DNA of 7,269 bases from Propionibacteriaceae bacterium. Lineage in GTDB: Bacteria; Actinomycetota; Actinomycetes; Propionibacteriales; Propionibacteriaceae. The notes under the pieces are model-generated. The model saw only the letters and a list, made by a program, of their open reading frames with translations. It was not told where the DNA came from and did not search any database. The position numbers and the translations under genes were made by a program. Positions 1-7,139 of this stretch are shown here, one piece after another (position 1 is the stretch's first letter; every line of letters starts with the position of its first letter). The stretch spans positions 1-7,269 of the forward strand of contig JAGXHS010000154.1 in assembly GCA_024636075.1 (NCBI GenBank). Direction: 5' to 3'.

Positions 1-277
1 ATCCTGAAGCGCCCAGATCGGCCAGGACCGGCTCGAGACGTCTTGGCGCGCGTGCCGGGACCCAGACAAAGCAGAAGACCCCGAAGCACGCGAACCCCGC
101 GCTCACGAAGGCCAGGAGCAATCCGCCGAACGGCTGGGCCCGCAAGGTACGCAGGGCGAGATCCATGGATCCCGACTTCGCCGCGTCGTTGCTCAGCGCC
201 GTGAACCAGAACAGCCCGGAAACCACGAGAAGGGGATCTTTCTCCCGGACACGCGCCACCCAGTCGCACGATGGAAG
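1..277 (-). pseudogene. C-terminal remnant of a DUF1206 membrane protein, running off the left edge
   Basis: The frame is open from a TGA at 280-278 to the window edge, giving about 92 residues. The part from the ATG at 166-164 starts MDLALRTLRAQPFGG and continues into a hydrophobic helix ending near FCFVWVP. This matches what I remember of the last repeat of DUF1206 proteins (a Gly-Leu-Asp-x-ALRTL-x-QP-(F/Y)-G stretch, then a membrane helix). The preceding hydrophobic stretch LLVVSGLFWFTALSND also fits that repeat. A full DUF1206 protein is about 260-280 residues with three such repeats, and here the N-terminal repeats are missing because of the stop at 280-278. A short protein from GTG at 259-257 or the ATG at 166 cannot be excluded. 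The family has no firmly known function. The C-terminus may continue outside the window. Confidence 0.5.
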
Positions 278-509
278 TCACCACCAACGGTTGGCTCCCT
301 TGCTTGTGCATGATCCGGTACCCCTTCGAGACGGAGAGCACCCGCGTCGCAGACTCCCGCTCGACTACCAATTCCCTGAACCGGGCCAGCCCAGCCGGGA
401 GAGACGGACCTCGAACCCACCAATCTCTTTCACGAGTCACAACACTCAGCCGAAAACCGTCAGCGATCCGAAGCCCTCTCCCACCGACCACCGTAGTGAC
501 CACCACCCA
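264..509 (-). other. Coding-like stretch, unassigned, possibly the frameshifted upstream part of the DUF1206 remnant
   Basis: On the - strand one frame is open from just after the TGA at 512-510. Between 374 and 267, 30 of 36 codons end in G or C, which is what real genes in this window show. The residues include VVERESATRVLSVSKGYRIM and, near the end, VTSIVRLGG. The last piece could be the RLG motif that precedes the final membrane pair in DUF1206 proteins. If so, a frameshift near 258-268 joins it to the next feature. The rest of the stretch does not match that family in my memory. There is no convincing start codon or ribosome binding site, so I treat it as decayed coding DNA of unknown origin. 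Apart from this and the inverted repeats near 493-533, I see nothing else between 278 and 584. Confidence 0.3.
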
Positions 510-533
510 TCACTGGGAGGCACTACTAGTGAT
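493..533. repeat. Two overlapping inverted repeats
   Basis: GTAGTG (493-498) pairs with CACTAC (521-526), and ATCACT (509-514) pairs with AGTGAT (528-533). The two pairs overlap, so only one hairpin could form at a time. They lie between the HAD-like remnant and the unassigned coding-like stretch. No T-run follows on either strand, so a terminator is not supported. They may be a binding site, an old junction, or chance. Confidence 0.3.
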
Positions 534-584
534 ACAAGCCAGATTGAGGATCGCATCGTGGTGTGGTTTGGCCGCTTCAGCGCG

Positions 585-802
585 AGGGCCGTCGGCGACG
601 TGGATCATGTTGCGAATCGGCACCCGCGCTGATCTTCCGGGACGAGAATGCTGACCGTGGCCGAGCCGTCATGCTGGACGTTGTCACCCTTGGTGATCTC
701 GAAGATTGCCCGGGTCTTGCTGGTGTTGTCGATGCTGTGTCCGAGGCTGACCAGCACGTCACTGCGTGTGGGCACCCGGACCCAACCGCCAACCGCCAAC
801 AC
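585..802 (-). pseudogene. Internal fragment of a HAD-like hydrolase gene, frameshifted and truncated at both ends
   Basis: The - strand frame from GTG at 802-800 reads into NTSKTRAIFEITKGD and then VSILVPEDQR before a TGA at 607-605. The next frame carries on at 626-624 as RVPIRNMIHVADGP. Together this matches the order I remember in a group of HAD hydrolases (TTKTRAxFEINKG, then PEDxRRVPxxNMIYVADGPSD, the last being HAD motif IV). Adding one base near 626 would restore DQRRVPIRNM, so a single-base loss is the simplest explanation. Of 51 codons from 781 to 629, 42 end in G or C, supporting past coding. Similarity stops right after ADGP at 585, where the conserved Ser-Asp should follow. The N-terminal DxD nucleophile region is absent because the ABC operon lies upstream. 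Not a working enzyme as it stands. Confidence 0.5.
782..800. repeat. 7-bp tandem repeat, 2.7 copies of CCAACCG
   Basis: CCAACCG occurs at 782-788 and 789-795, followed by CCAAC at 796-800. It lies at the upstream end of the HAD-like remnant. A 7-bp unit shifts frame by one: with one copy fewer, the - strand frame at 781 would join an upstream open frame containing SGAVERLSAHRVGGW. It may therefore be a slippage duplication that broke the gene. Confidence 0.6.
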
Positions 803-867
803 GATGGGCCGACAACCTCTCCACTGCTCCGCTCACCACGCGACGAATCAGGATCAGGCGGCCACGC

Positions 868-896
868 GTGACTCCAAGAGAGTCGAACAATACAGT
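868..896 (+). promoter_or_regulatory. Probable promoter of the ABC exporter operon with an overlapping inverted repeat
   Basis: GTGACT (868-873) and TACAGT (891-896) are separated by 17 bp and fit a housekeeping sigma promoter (TTGACA/TATAAT) at 4 of 6 positions each. The predicted start is near 903, leaving a leader of about 42 bases before the ATPase ATG. The inverted repeat GACTC-CAAGA-GAGTC (870-884) overlaps the -35 box and fills most of the spacer, where a bound repressor would block transcription. No regulator gene is adjacent to it in this window. Confidence 0.4.
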
Positions 897-944
897 AGTC
901 GTGCTCGGGGAACGCGCCCACGGGCGGCACGGGAAGGATGGCCA

Positions 945-1861
<917 letters not shown>

Positions 1862-1865
<4 letters not shown>

Positions 1866-3490
1866 GCGGAAACGCGGCACCCGCGATGCTGGGCCGGCAG
1901 GTCTGGCACGAGCTCGTTTCGCTGCTCCGCACCCCGCTGACGATGATCCTGAGCATCGGGTTCCCGCTCCTCTTCTTCGTCCTGCTCGCGGCGCTCCTCG
2001 GCAACGCCATCGTGGACGAGAGCACGGGCGTTCGGCTGGTGCAATTCCTTGCCCCGGCGATGGCGTCCTTCGGTGTCCTCATGGCCACCTTCTCGTTCCT
2101 CGCCTCCGGCCTCTCCGAGGCCCGGGCAACCGGGGTGTTGAAGCGCCAGACGGGAACGCCGCTCCCCCGCTGGGCGCTCATCGGTGGGCGCATCGGCGCG
2201 GCTGTCCTCCTCGGCTTCATCGCCGTGGCCCTCGTCATCGGCGTCGGGGTGGTGGCGTACGACCTCCAGGTGCTGGGGCGGTCGATCGTCGCCGTCGTGG
2301 TCACGCTCATTGTCTCCTCGTTCACGTTCGCGGCGATCGGCATCGCACTCGCGCTGCTGCTGCCCACACCGCCCATGGTGGTGGCCGTGTCCAACGGCAT
2401 CGCGATCGTGCTCTCGTTCATCTCAGGTGTCTTCCTGGTGAGCGGGAACACGCCGGAGTGGATGAACGCGATCGCCTGGACGTTCCCGCTGAAGCACATG
2501 GTCACCCTGTTCTCCGACGCCCTGAACCCATACCTCACGGGCTCCGGTTTCCAGTGGGACCACCTCGCGGTGATCGCCCTGTGGGGTCTCGCGGGCGCCG
2601 GGGTGGCCTTGTGGGCGCTGCGCTCCGGGCGGGAGCGCTCCACCGCATCCGAACCCGCCCGCGCGCGGGTCAACGCCGCGGACGCGGCGCCGCAGCACAG
2701 TTCCCGGCCGTCGGTGCGGACCTTGTTCGCCGGCCAGATGAAGCACGACCAGGCGATCCTGTGGCGCGACGCCTCCTCGGTGTTCTTCGCCGTGGTCTTC
2801 CCGCTCCTGCTGGTCGCGATCATCCCCACCGTGAACGGCGGGGGCAACATCGACATCGGCGGTGGGCTGCTGCTCGGCGGCTTCTACGCCGCGACGATGG
2901 CCATCTACGGCTCCGCGGTGACCTCGTTCGTCAACATCCCCCAGGGAATCGCGGAAGAGCGGGAGCGAGGCGTGCTGAAACGCACTCGCGCCACCCCGCT
3001 ACCCACCGGTGTGATGCTTGCGGCACGGGTGGTCGCGGCGCTCATCGTCTCACTGCTCACGCTCCTCGCCATCGTGCTCCTCACGACCGCCATGTACTCC
3101 CCGCCAGTCCCCCCGTCGTGGCCGGTAGGGCTCCTGGTCTTCGTCGTATCCGCCACCACCTTCGCAATCGTGGGCCTTGCGGTGGTCTCGCTCGTCCACT
3201 CCGCCCAAGCGGTGGCCGCCGTCACGCTGGGCACGCTGCTGCCCCTCTGCTTCATCTCGGACGTCTTCGTCGTGGGCGTGAACCTGCCGGACGTGCTCGA
3301 CGCGATCTCGTGGTTCTTCCCGCTGCGCCACGCCGCCCGAGCGATGACCGACTCCGTCTCGAGCATCGCGGGCCCATTCCCATGGATGCACCTGGCGGCG
3401 ATCCTCGCGTGGGCCGCCGTCGGCGTGCTGGTCATCGCCGCGCGGTTCCGCTGGGAGACGGTGAAGGACGTGCGGCACCGCGCCAGATGA
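1862..3490 (+). CDS. Fused double ABC-2 permease, exporter membrane subunit
   Basis: A 542-residue membrane protein made of two ABC-2 permease halves in tandem (about 1-260 and 280-540), joined by a charged, Ala-rich linker around 255-285. Each half appears to have six membrane helices. The duplication is visible: EARATGVLKRQTGTPLP (86-102) matches EERERGVLKRTRATPLP (365-381), and AIAWTFPLKH (203-212) matches AISWFFPLRH (481-490). A single chain would thus give the whole 12-helix pore, needing two copies of the separate ATPase. Single-half permeases are about 250 residues; fused ones of this size are known in actinobacteria (the tetronasin-exporter TnrB type). The ATG lies in the ATGA stop/start overlap with the ATPase gene, with GGAGG at 1850-1854 seven bases upstream, so translation is likely coupled. 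Substrate unknown. Confidence 0.9.
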
Positions 3491-3501
3491 CCCTCGGTCG
3501 A

Positions 3502-3539
3502 GGAGACACCCCTGTGACACCATCGGGGGTTGATTCTCC
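3502..3539 (+). terminator. Weak hairpin after the ABC operon, possible terminator
   Basis: GGAGA (3502-3506) pairs with TCTCC (3535-3539) and ACCCC (3508-3512) with GGGGT (3526-3530), around a 13-base loop and a four-base bulge. It starts 12 bases after the permease stop codon. No T-run follows, so termination is only suggested by position. Confidence 0.35.
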
Positions 3540-3645
3540 ATGGCGTTCGTCAACTGGGCGGGCAACTACTCGCTGGCCTCCGCAACTCGCTGCCCTCCGC
3601 GTTCGGGCACTAGGAGTGACACGGAATCACGCTCGCGGATACGGT
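3540..3645 (+). pseudogene. N-terminal scrap of an FAD-linked oxidase (xylitol/alditol-oxidase-like)
   Basis: An ATG at 3540 opens with MAFVNWAGNYSLASA. The NWAGN motif near the start is, as I remember it, a hallmark of xylitol/alditol oxidases and related FAD-binding enzymes, where it is followed by an HRP motif and then by RVRALG-x-RHSF. Here the frame loses similarity after about 15 residues. The next frame, from about 3580, reads PQLAALRVRALGVTRNH, resembling the RVRALG motif about 15 residues too early. This suggests a frameshifting internal deletion near 3580-3600, and nothing downstream continues the enzyme, which would normally be about 420 residues. The matching part is short, so chance similarity is a real alternative. 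Confidence 0.35.
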
Positions 3646-3658
3646 GTTCCCCGGCGCG

Positions 3659-3687
3659 GCGGATGGGTCCCCACCCGGAGAATCCGC
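3659..3687. repeat. Inverted repeat upstream of the regulator
   Basis: GCGGAT (3659-3664) pairs with ATCCGC (3682-3687), and inside it GGGT (3665-3668) pairs with ACCC (3673-3676) around CCCC, with a five-base bulge on the right arm. There is no following T-run. It is one of several inverted repeats packed before the regulator start and may be a hairpin in a leader or part of an operator region. Confidence 0.35.
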
Positions 3688-3695
3688 ACGAGCTG

Positions 3696-3711
3696 CTTTG
3701 GATTCCCAAAG
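3696..3711. promoter_or_regulatory. Perfect palindrome CTTTGG-N4-CCAAAG, candidate operator
   Basis: CTTTGG (3696-3701) and CCAAAG (3706-3711) are perfect mirror arms around ATTC, 77 bases before the regulator's ATG and upstream of its proposed promoter. HTH regulators often bind palindromes of this size near their own genes. TTT follows on the + strand, so a small terminator for transcription arriving from the left is an alternative. A second short palindrome, TCCTAGGA, lies at 3724-3731. Confidence 0.3.
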
Positions 3712-3752
3712 TTTCCCTGCTCTTCCTAGGACCAGCAGACCTACCTTGGGCG

Positions 3753-3781
3753 TCGAACCGGGCAGCGGCGCGGGACACAAT
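3753..3781 (+). promoter_or_regulatory. Possible promoter giving a leaderless regulator transcript
   Basis: TCGAAC (3753-3758) and CACAAT (3776-3781) are 17 bp apart. With usual spacing, transcription would start at about 3788, which is the A of the regulator's ATG. The only AGGA ahead of that ATG (3782-3785) is two bases away, too close for normal ribosome binding. Together this fits a leaderless mRNA, which is common in actinobacteria. Both boxes match the consensus weakly. Confidence 0.3.
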
Positions 3782-3787
3782 AGGACC

Positions 3788-4726
3788 ATGGGTCAGAGCG
3801 CAGAGTTCGGACAGTTCCTGCGGGTCATGCGTGCCAGGATGAGCCCCGAAACGGCAGGACTGCCCACGACGTCTACAGCCCGCCGCGTACTGGGACTACG
3901 CCGCGAGGAGGTCGCCGAGCTTGCGGGGGTCAGCACCGACTATTACACCCGTCTGGAACAAGGGCGCCACATCCGGCCCTCCCAGGCCGTGGTGGACGCC
4001 GTGGCCCGCGCCCTCCAGCTGGACGCCACCGAGCGCGCACACATGTTGGATCTGCTGCACAACTGCCCACCATCATCCAAGTCACCGGCCCCGGTACAAC
4101 GGGTCCGCCCCGGCCTGTGGCAGCTGCTGGACGGCATCGGCGATACCCCGGCCCTGGTACTGGGACGCCGCACCGACGTGTTGTCCAGCAACCGGATGGC
4201 GAATCTGCTCTTCACCGATTTCTCTGAGCTGCCGGTCCGCGAGCGCAACCTGACCCGTTGGATCATCCTGGAACCAGGTGCCAGGGAGCTGTTCCGGGAC
4301 TGGAAGGCCGTCGCCGCCGAAACCGTGGCGGCGCTGCGGGTCGATGTCGGGCGCCATCCCAACGACCCACAGACCAACCAGCTGGTGGGCGAACTGGCCG
4401 TCACCAGCGAACCCTTCCGGCGATGGTGGGCCGGTCACCACGTCACAACGCGGCCCTTCGGGACAGTGCGCCTGCACCACCGGACCGTCGGTGACCTTGA
4501 GCTGGACTTCGAAACCCTGGCCGTGCCCAACGATGGGGACCAGAGCCTGCGGATCTACACCACCAAACCAGGGTCCCCCTCCCAGGACGCACTGCGGCTC
4601 TTGAGCAGTTGGACTCACAGCGAGTCCAACAGAGACAACCCGCTGCCGGCCGATCCGGCATCGGAGAACCTGCCCGTCGAGGCATCACCGGCGGGTAGTG
4701 AAAGCAAGCACAACCCCCGGCAATAA
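3788..4726 (+). CDS. XRE-family regulator with MmyB-like ligand-binding domain
   Basis: A 312-residue DNA-binding protein. The helix-turn-helix occupies about residues 35-62 and shows the typical GLRREEVAELAGVSTDYYTR pattern, followed by LEQGR. After a linker, residues about 105-275 carry the marks of the MmyB-like ligand-binding domain (WQLLD, VLGRRTDVLSSN, a conserved Arg-Asn-Leu segment, RRWWAGHHV, and a closing beta region with LRIYT). This family often controls an adjacent oxidoreductase gene and is thought to sense a small, perhaps fatty-acid-like, ligand. Two reductase genes follow in the same direction after 27 bases, which fits. The Ser/Pro/Glu-rich tail after residue 278 is longer than I expect for the family. 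The ATG at 3788 is chosen because homology starts directly after it; the frame upstream (GTG at 3644) has none. Confidence 0.88.
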   Translation: MGQSAEFGQFLRVMRARMSPETAGLPTTSTARRVLGLRREEVAELAGVSTDYYTRLEQGRHIRPSQAVVDAVARALQLDATERAHMLDLLHNCPPSSKSPAPVQRVRPGLWQLLDGIGDTPALVLGRRTDVLSSNRMANLLFTDFSELPVRERNLTRWIILEPGARELFRDWKAVAAETVAALRVDVGRHPNDPQTNQLVGELAVTSEPFRRWWAGHHVTTRPFGTVRLHHRTVGDLELDFETLAVPNDGDQSLRIYTTKPGSPSQDALRLLSSWTHSESNRDNPLPADPASENLPVEASPAGSESKHNPRQ

Positions 4727-4753
4727 CCAACCGATGTATTGAAGAGGACTTCC

Positions 4754-5725
4754 ATGCAGTACACCCATCTTGGCCGATCCGGCCTGTCTGTCTCGCGTCT
4801 GTGCCTGGGCACCATGAATTTCGGTCCGCAGACCCAGGAGGACGTTGCCCACTCCATCATGGACTCCGCACAGGAAGCGGGGATCAACTTCTTTGACACG
4901 GCCAATGTGTATGGCGGCAAGGAGCACCGTGGCTGGACCGAAGAGATCCTCGGCCGCTGGTTCGCCAAAGGCGGTGAACGCCGGGAGAAGACCGTGCTGG
5001 CCACCAAGCTGTACGGCGCCATGACGGACCGACCCAATGACAACAAGCTCTCGGCTCTCAATATCCGCCGGGCGCTGGATGCCAGCCTCAAGCGCCTCCA
5101 GACGGACCACATCGACCTCTACCAGTTCCACCACGTCGACCGGGACACCCCATGGGATGAGATCTGGCAGGCCATCGAGGTGGCAGTCCAGCAAGGCAAG
5201 ATCCTCTACTCAGGCAGCAGCAACTTCGCCGGCTGGCACATCGCCCAGGCACAGGCCGCCGCCGCCCGGCGCCACTACACAGGTCTGGTCAGCGAACAGT
5301 CCATCTACAACCTGCTCACCCGCGCCGTGGAACTGGAAGTCATTCCCGCGGCGCAGGAGTACGGATTGGGCATCCTCCCGTGGTCGCCGCTGCACGGCGG
5401 GCTGCTGGGCGGAGTACTGCGCAAGGAGGCCGCCGGCGTCCGCCGGGCCGAGGGCAGGGCAGCAGAAACGCTGAAGACACATCGGGACCAGATCCAGCAA
5501 TACGAAGACCTGGCGGACGAACTGGGCCACCAACCAGCAGACGTCGGTCTCGCGTGGCTATTGGCGCAGCCCGCCGTGACCGCACCCATCATTGGCCCCC
5601 GCACCCAGGAACAGCTCGACGCCGCACTGCGCACCCTTGACGTCGATCTGGACGCGGCGACACTGACCCGGCTGGACGAGATCTTCCCCGGGCACCGGAC
5701 CGCTCCCGAGGACTACGCATGGTGA
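4754..5725 (+). CDS. Aldo/keto reductase (first of two)
   Basis: A 323-residue soluble oxidoreductase expected to reduce an aldehyde or ketone with NADPH, built as a TIM barrel. The catalytic tetrad is complete: Asp48, Tyr53, Lys85 and His126 (in DLYQFHHVD). Cofactor-site signs are GSSNFAGW (154-161), WSPLHGGLL (210-218) and IIGPR (279-283). Length fits the family. The ATG at 4754 has AGAGGA at 4743-4748, five bases away. A TTG five codons earlier is in frame but overlaps that ribosome binding site, so it is rejected. The gene follows the regulator by 27 bases and its last codons overlap a possible start of the second reductase, so all three likely share one transcript. The physiological substrate cannot be told from sequence. 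Confidence 0.92.
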   Translation: MQYTHLGRSGLSVSRLCLGTMNFGPQTQEDVAHSIMDSAQEAGINFFDTANVYGGKEHRGWTEEILGRWFAKGGERREKTVLATKLYGAMTDRPNDNKLSALNIRRALDASLKRLQTDHIDLYQFHHVDRDTPWDEIWQAIEVAVQQGKILYSGSSNFAGWHIAQAQAAAARRHYTGLVSEQSIYNLLTRAVELEVIPAAQEYGLGILPWSPLHGGLLGGVLRKEAAGVRRAEGRAAETLKTHRDQIQQYEDLADELGHQPADVGLAWLLAQPAVTAPIIGPRTQEQLDAALRTLDVDLDAATLTRLDEIFPGHRTAPEDYAW

Positions 5726-5822
5726 CACTGCCAGACCCCTCCGTCACCACTCGTTCCGCCGACACCACCCGCCACACAGAAGACTCAAGACGAGCTACAC
5801 GATTCCCTTCAATGGACAAGGA
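5708..5822 (+). promoter_or_regulatory. Two competing ribosome binding sites for the second reductase
   Basis: GAGGA at 5708-5712 is spaced for the ATG at 5719, which overlaps the stop of the first reductase by seven bases. AAGGA at 5818-5822 is spaced for the ATG at 5830. The second fits the family start, but the first would allow coupled translation from the upstream gene. The 104 bases between the genes show no clear promoter. Confidence 0.45.
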
Positions 5823-5829
5823 CACCCCA

Positions 5830-6861
5830 ATGCACTATCGCACCCTCGGAAACAGCGGAGCCGTCGTCTCGACCTTCGCTCTGGGAACCATGACCTTCGG
5901 CGCGGAGGCCGACGAGGCGACGTCGCACGCCATCATTGGCGACTACCTCGAATCCGGCGGCAATCTCATCGACACCGCCGACGTGTACGGCAAAGGGACC
6001 TCGGAGGAAATCATCGGGCGCTGGCTCTCAGCACACCCCACGGGCAGCGAGCAGGTCGTGATCGCCACGAAGGGACGCTTCACGATGGGCGATGGCCGCA
6101 ACGACCTCGGCACGTCCCGGCGCCACCTCGGTCGCGCTCTAGACGCGTCGCTGAGGCGCCTCGGCGTGGACCAGATCGACCTCTACCAGATGCATGCCTG
6201 GGACGCAGTGACTCCGCTTCAGGAAACGCTGCGATTCCTGGACGACGCCGTGCGCAGCGGCAAGATCGCCTACTACGGGTTCTCAAACTTCCTCGGCTGG
6301 CAGCTGACCAAGGCAGTGCACCTGGCGCGTGCCAACGGCTTCACGCCACCCGTGACGCTGCAGCCGCAGTACAGCCTGCTGGTGCGGGAGATCGAGTCCG
6401 AGATCGTGCCCGCCTGCCAGGATGCGAACATCGGTCTGCTGCCGTGGTCGCCGCTGGCCGGCGGCTGGCTCACCGGCAAGTACCAGCGCAACGCGGAGCC
6501 GACAGGAGCCACCCGCTTGGGCGAGGACCCGAAGCGCGGAATGGAGGCGTGGGAACCGCGCAACAAACAGGAACGGACATGGCGGATCCTCGACACGGTC
6601 GAGGAGATTGCCAACGCCAAAGGGGTCACCCAGGGGCAGGTGTCGCTTGCCTGGCTGGAGGCGCAGCCCGCAGTCACCTCGGTGATCCTGGGGGTGCGCA
6701 ACACCGACCAGCTCGCCGACAACCTCGGCGCCATGTCCGTCGAGCTCACCGCCGACGAGCTCAAGCGACTCGACGAGGTGAGCGCACCCGTCGTCTCGGA
6801 CTACCCCTACGGTGCGGCTGGCACCGACCAACGCCACCGCGCCATCGACGTCAGCGACTGA
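5830..6861 (+). CDS. Aldo/keto reductase (second of two)
   Basis: A 343-residue NADPH-dependent aldo/keto reductase. Tetrad residues are Asp48, Tyr53, Lys81 and His122 (DLYQMHAWD), with YGFSNFLGW (149-157), WSPLAGGWLTGKY (206-218) and LGVRNTDQ (287-294) lining the cofactor site. It is a clear paralog of the preceding gene but diverged, so it is not a recent duplicate. The ATG at 5830 is chosen because AAGGA (5818-5822) lies seven bases upstream and family homology (HYRTLGNSG) begins there. A second in-frame ATG at 5719 overlaps the end of the first reductase, has GAGGA at 5708-5712 six bases ahead, and would add 37 residues rich in Thr, Arg, Ser and Asp without family similarity. An ATG at 5812 is also in frame. 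Transcription probably ends at the hairpin 6954-6987. Confidence 0.92.
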   Translation: MHYRTLGNSGAVVSTFALGTMTFGAEADEATSHAIIGDYLESGGNLIDTADVYGKGTSEEIIGRWLSAHPTGSEQVVIATKGRFTMGDGRNDLGTSRRHLGRALDASLRRLGVDQIDLYQMHAWDAVTPLQETLRFLDDAVRSGKIAYYGFSNFLGWQLTKAVHLARANGFTPPVTLQPQYSLLVREIESEIVPACQDANIGLLPWSPLAGGWLTGKYQRNAEPTGATRLGEDPKRGMEAWEPRNKQERTWRILDTVEEIANAKGVTQGQVSLAWLEAQPAVTSVILGVRNTDQLADNLGAMSVELTADELKRLDEVSAPVVSDYPYGAAGTDQRHRAIDVSD

Positions 6862-6947
6862 GCATCACTGGTGGCGGTGTCCCAGGTATCCAACTTCGTG
6901 AAGGAAGCCCACGGCGCGGGGGAAGGCATGAGCAGGCGTTCTCCCTC

Positions 6948-6999
6948 GGAAACGACAAGGCCCCGGCGCATCCGCCAGGGCCTTGTCACTCGAGTTTCC
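6948..6999. terminator. Convergent hairpin terminator between the reductase and tRNA-Arg
   Basis: A perfect 10-bp stem, GACAAGGCCC (6954-6963) with GGGCCTTGTC (6978-6987), is extended inside by GGCG/CGCC (6965-6968 and 6973-6976) around a CATC loop. An outer pair, GGAAAC (6948-6953) and GTTTCC (6994-6999), can lengthen the stem with a six-base bulge. On the - strand the main stem is followed directly by GTTTCC, as in a short U-tract for the tRNA transcript. On the + strand the GTTTCC comes seven bases later. Position between convergent genes suits a two-way terminator. Confidence 0.6.
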
Positions 7000-7013
7000 G
7001 TCTCAACACCAAG

Positions 7014-7086
7014 CGCGCTCGGAGGGATTCGAACCCCCAACCTTCTGATCCGTAGTCAGATGCTCTATCCGTTGAGCCACGAGCGC
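7014..7086 (-). tRNA. tRNA-Arg (anticodon ACG)
   Basis: A 73-base cloverleaf on the - strand. The acceptor arm is GCGCTCG with CGAGCGC plus discriminator G. The D-arm is GCTC/GAGC around AACGGATA. The anticodon arm is TCTGA/TCAGA around CTACGGA, giving anticodon ACG, whose A is normally deaminated to inosine to read CGU, CGC and CGA. The T-arm is GGGGG/CCCTC (one G-U pair) around TTCGAAT. The 3' CCA is not encoded and must be added by the nucleotidyltransferase. The 3' end faces the reductase genes. Such 3' ends are common phage or island integration sites, but no repeat of it is visible in this window. Confidence 0.97.
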
Positions 7087-7108
7087 AGTTCTGTTTGAGC
7101 AGTCCCCA

Positions 7109-7139
7109 ACTGTACTGCATTGCTCCGGCGATGGTCCAA
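7109..7139 (-). promoter_or_regulatory. Possible tRNA-Arg promoter
   Basis: On the - strand TTGGAC (7139-7134) and TACAGT (7114-7109) lie 19 bp apart, with a predicted start about 16 bases before the mature tRNA. The spacing is a little long. The same TACAGT -10 is proposed for the ABC operon. Beyond this, 7140-7269 shows only a small GGGGC/GCCCC hairpin (7232-7244) and no gene. Confidence 0.3.

Noticed and set aside
165..632. 155-codon + strand ORF in the left region
   Set aside because: Product is rich in Pro, Thr, Ser, Arg and His with no recognisable domain, and it is antisense to better-supported - strand remnants.
648..944. N-terminal extension of the ATPase frame
   Set aside because: No ABC homology before residue 1 of the chosen start, it crosses the HAD-like remnant, and the strong ribosome binding site at 932-938 fixes the start at 945.
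7014..7040. Possible integration site at the tRNA 3' end
   Set aside because: No second copy of the tRNA 3' sequence and no integrase are visible in the window.
6871..7098. Small + strand ORF after the second reductase
   Set aside because: It reads through the terminator hairpin and the tRNA antisense strand.
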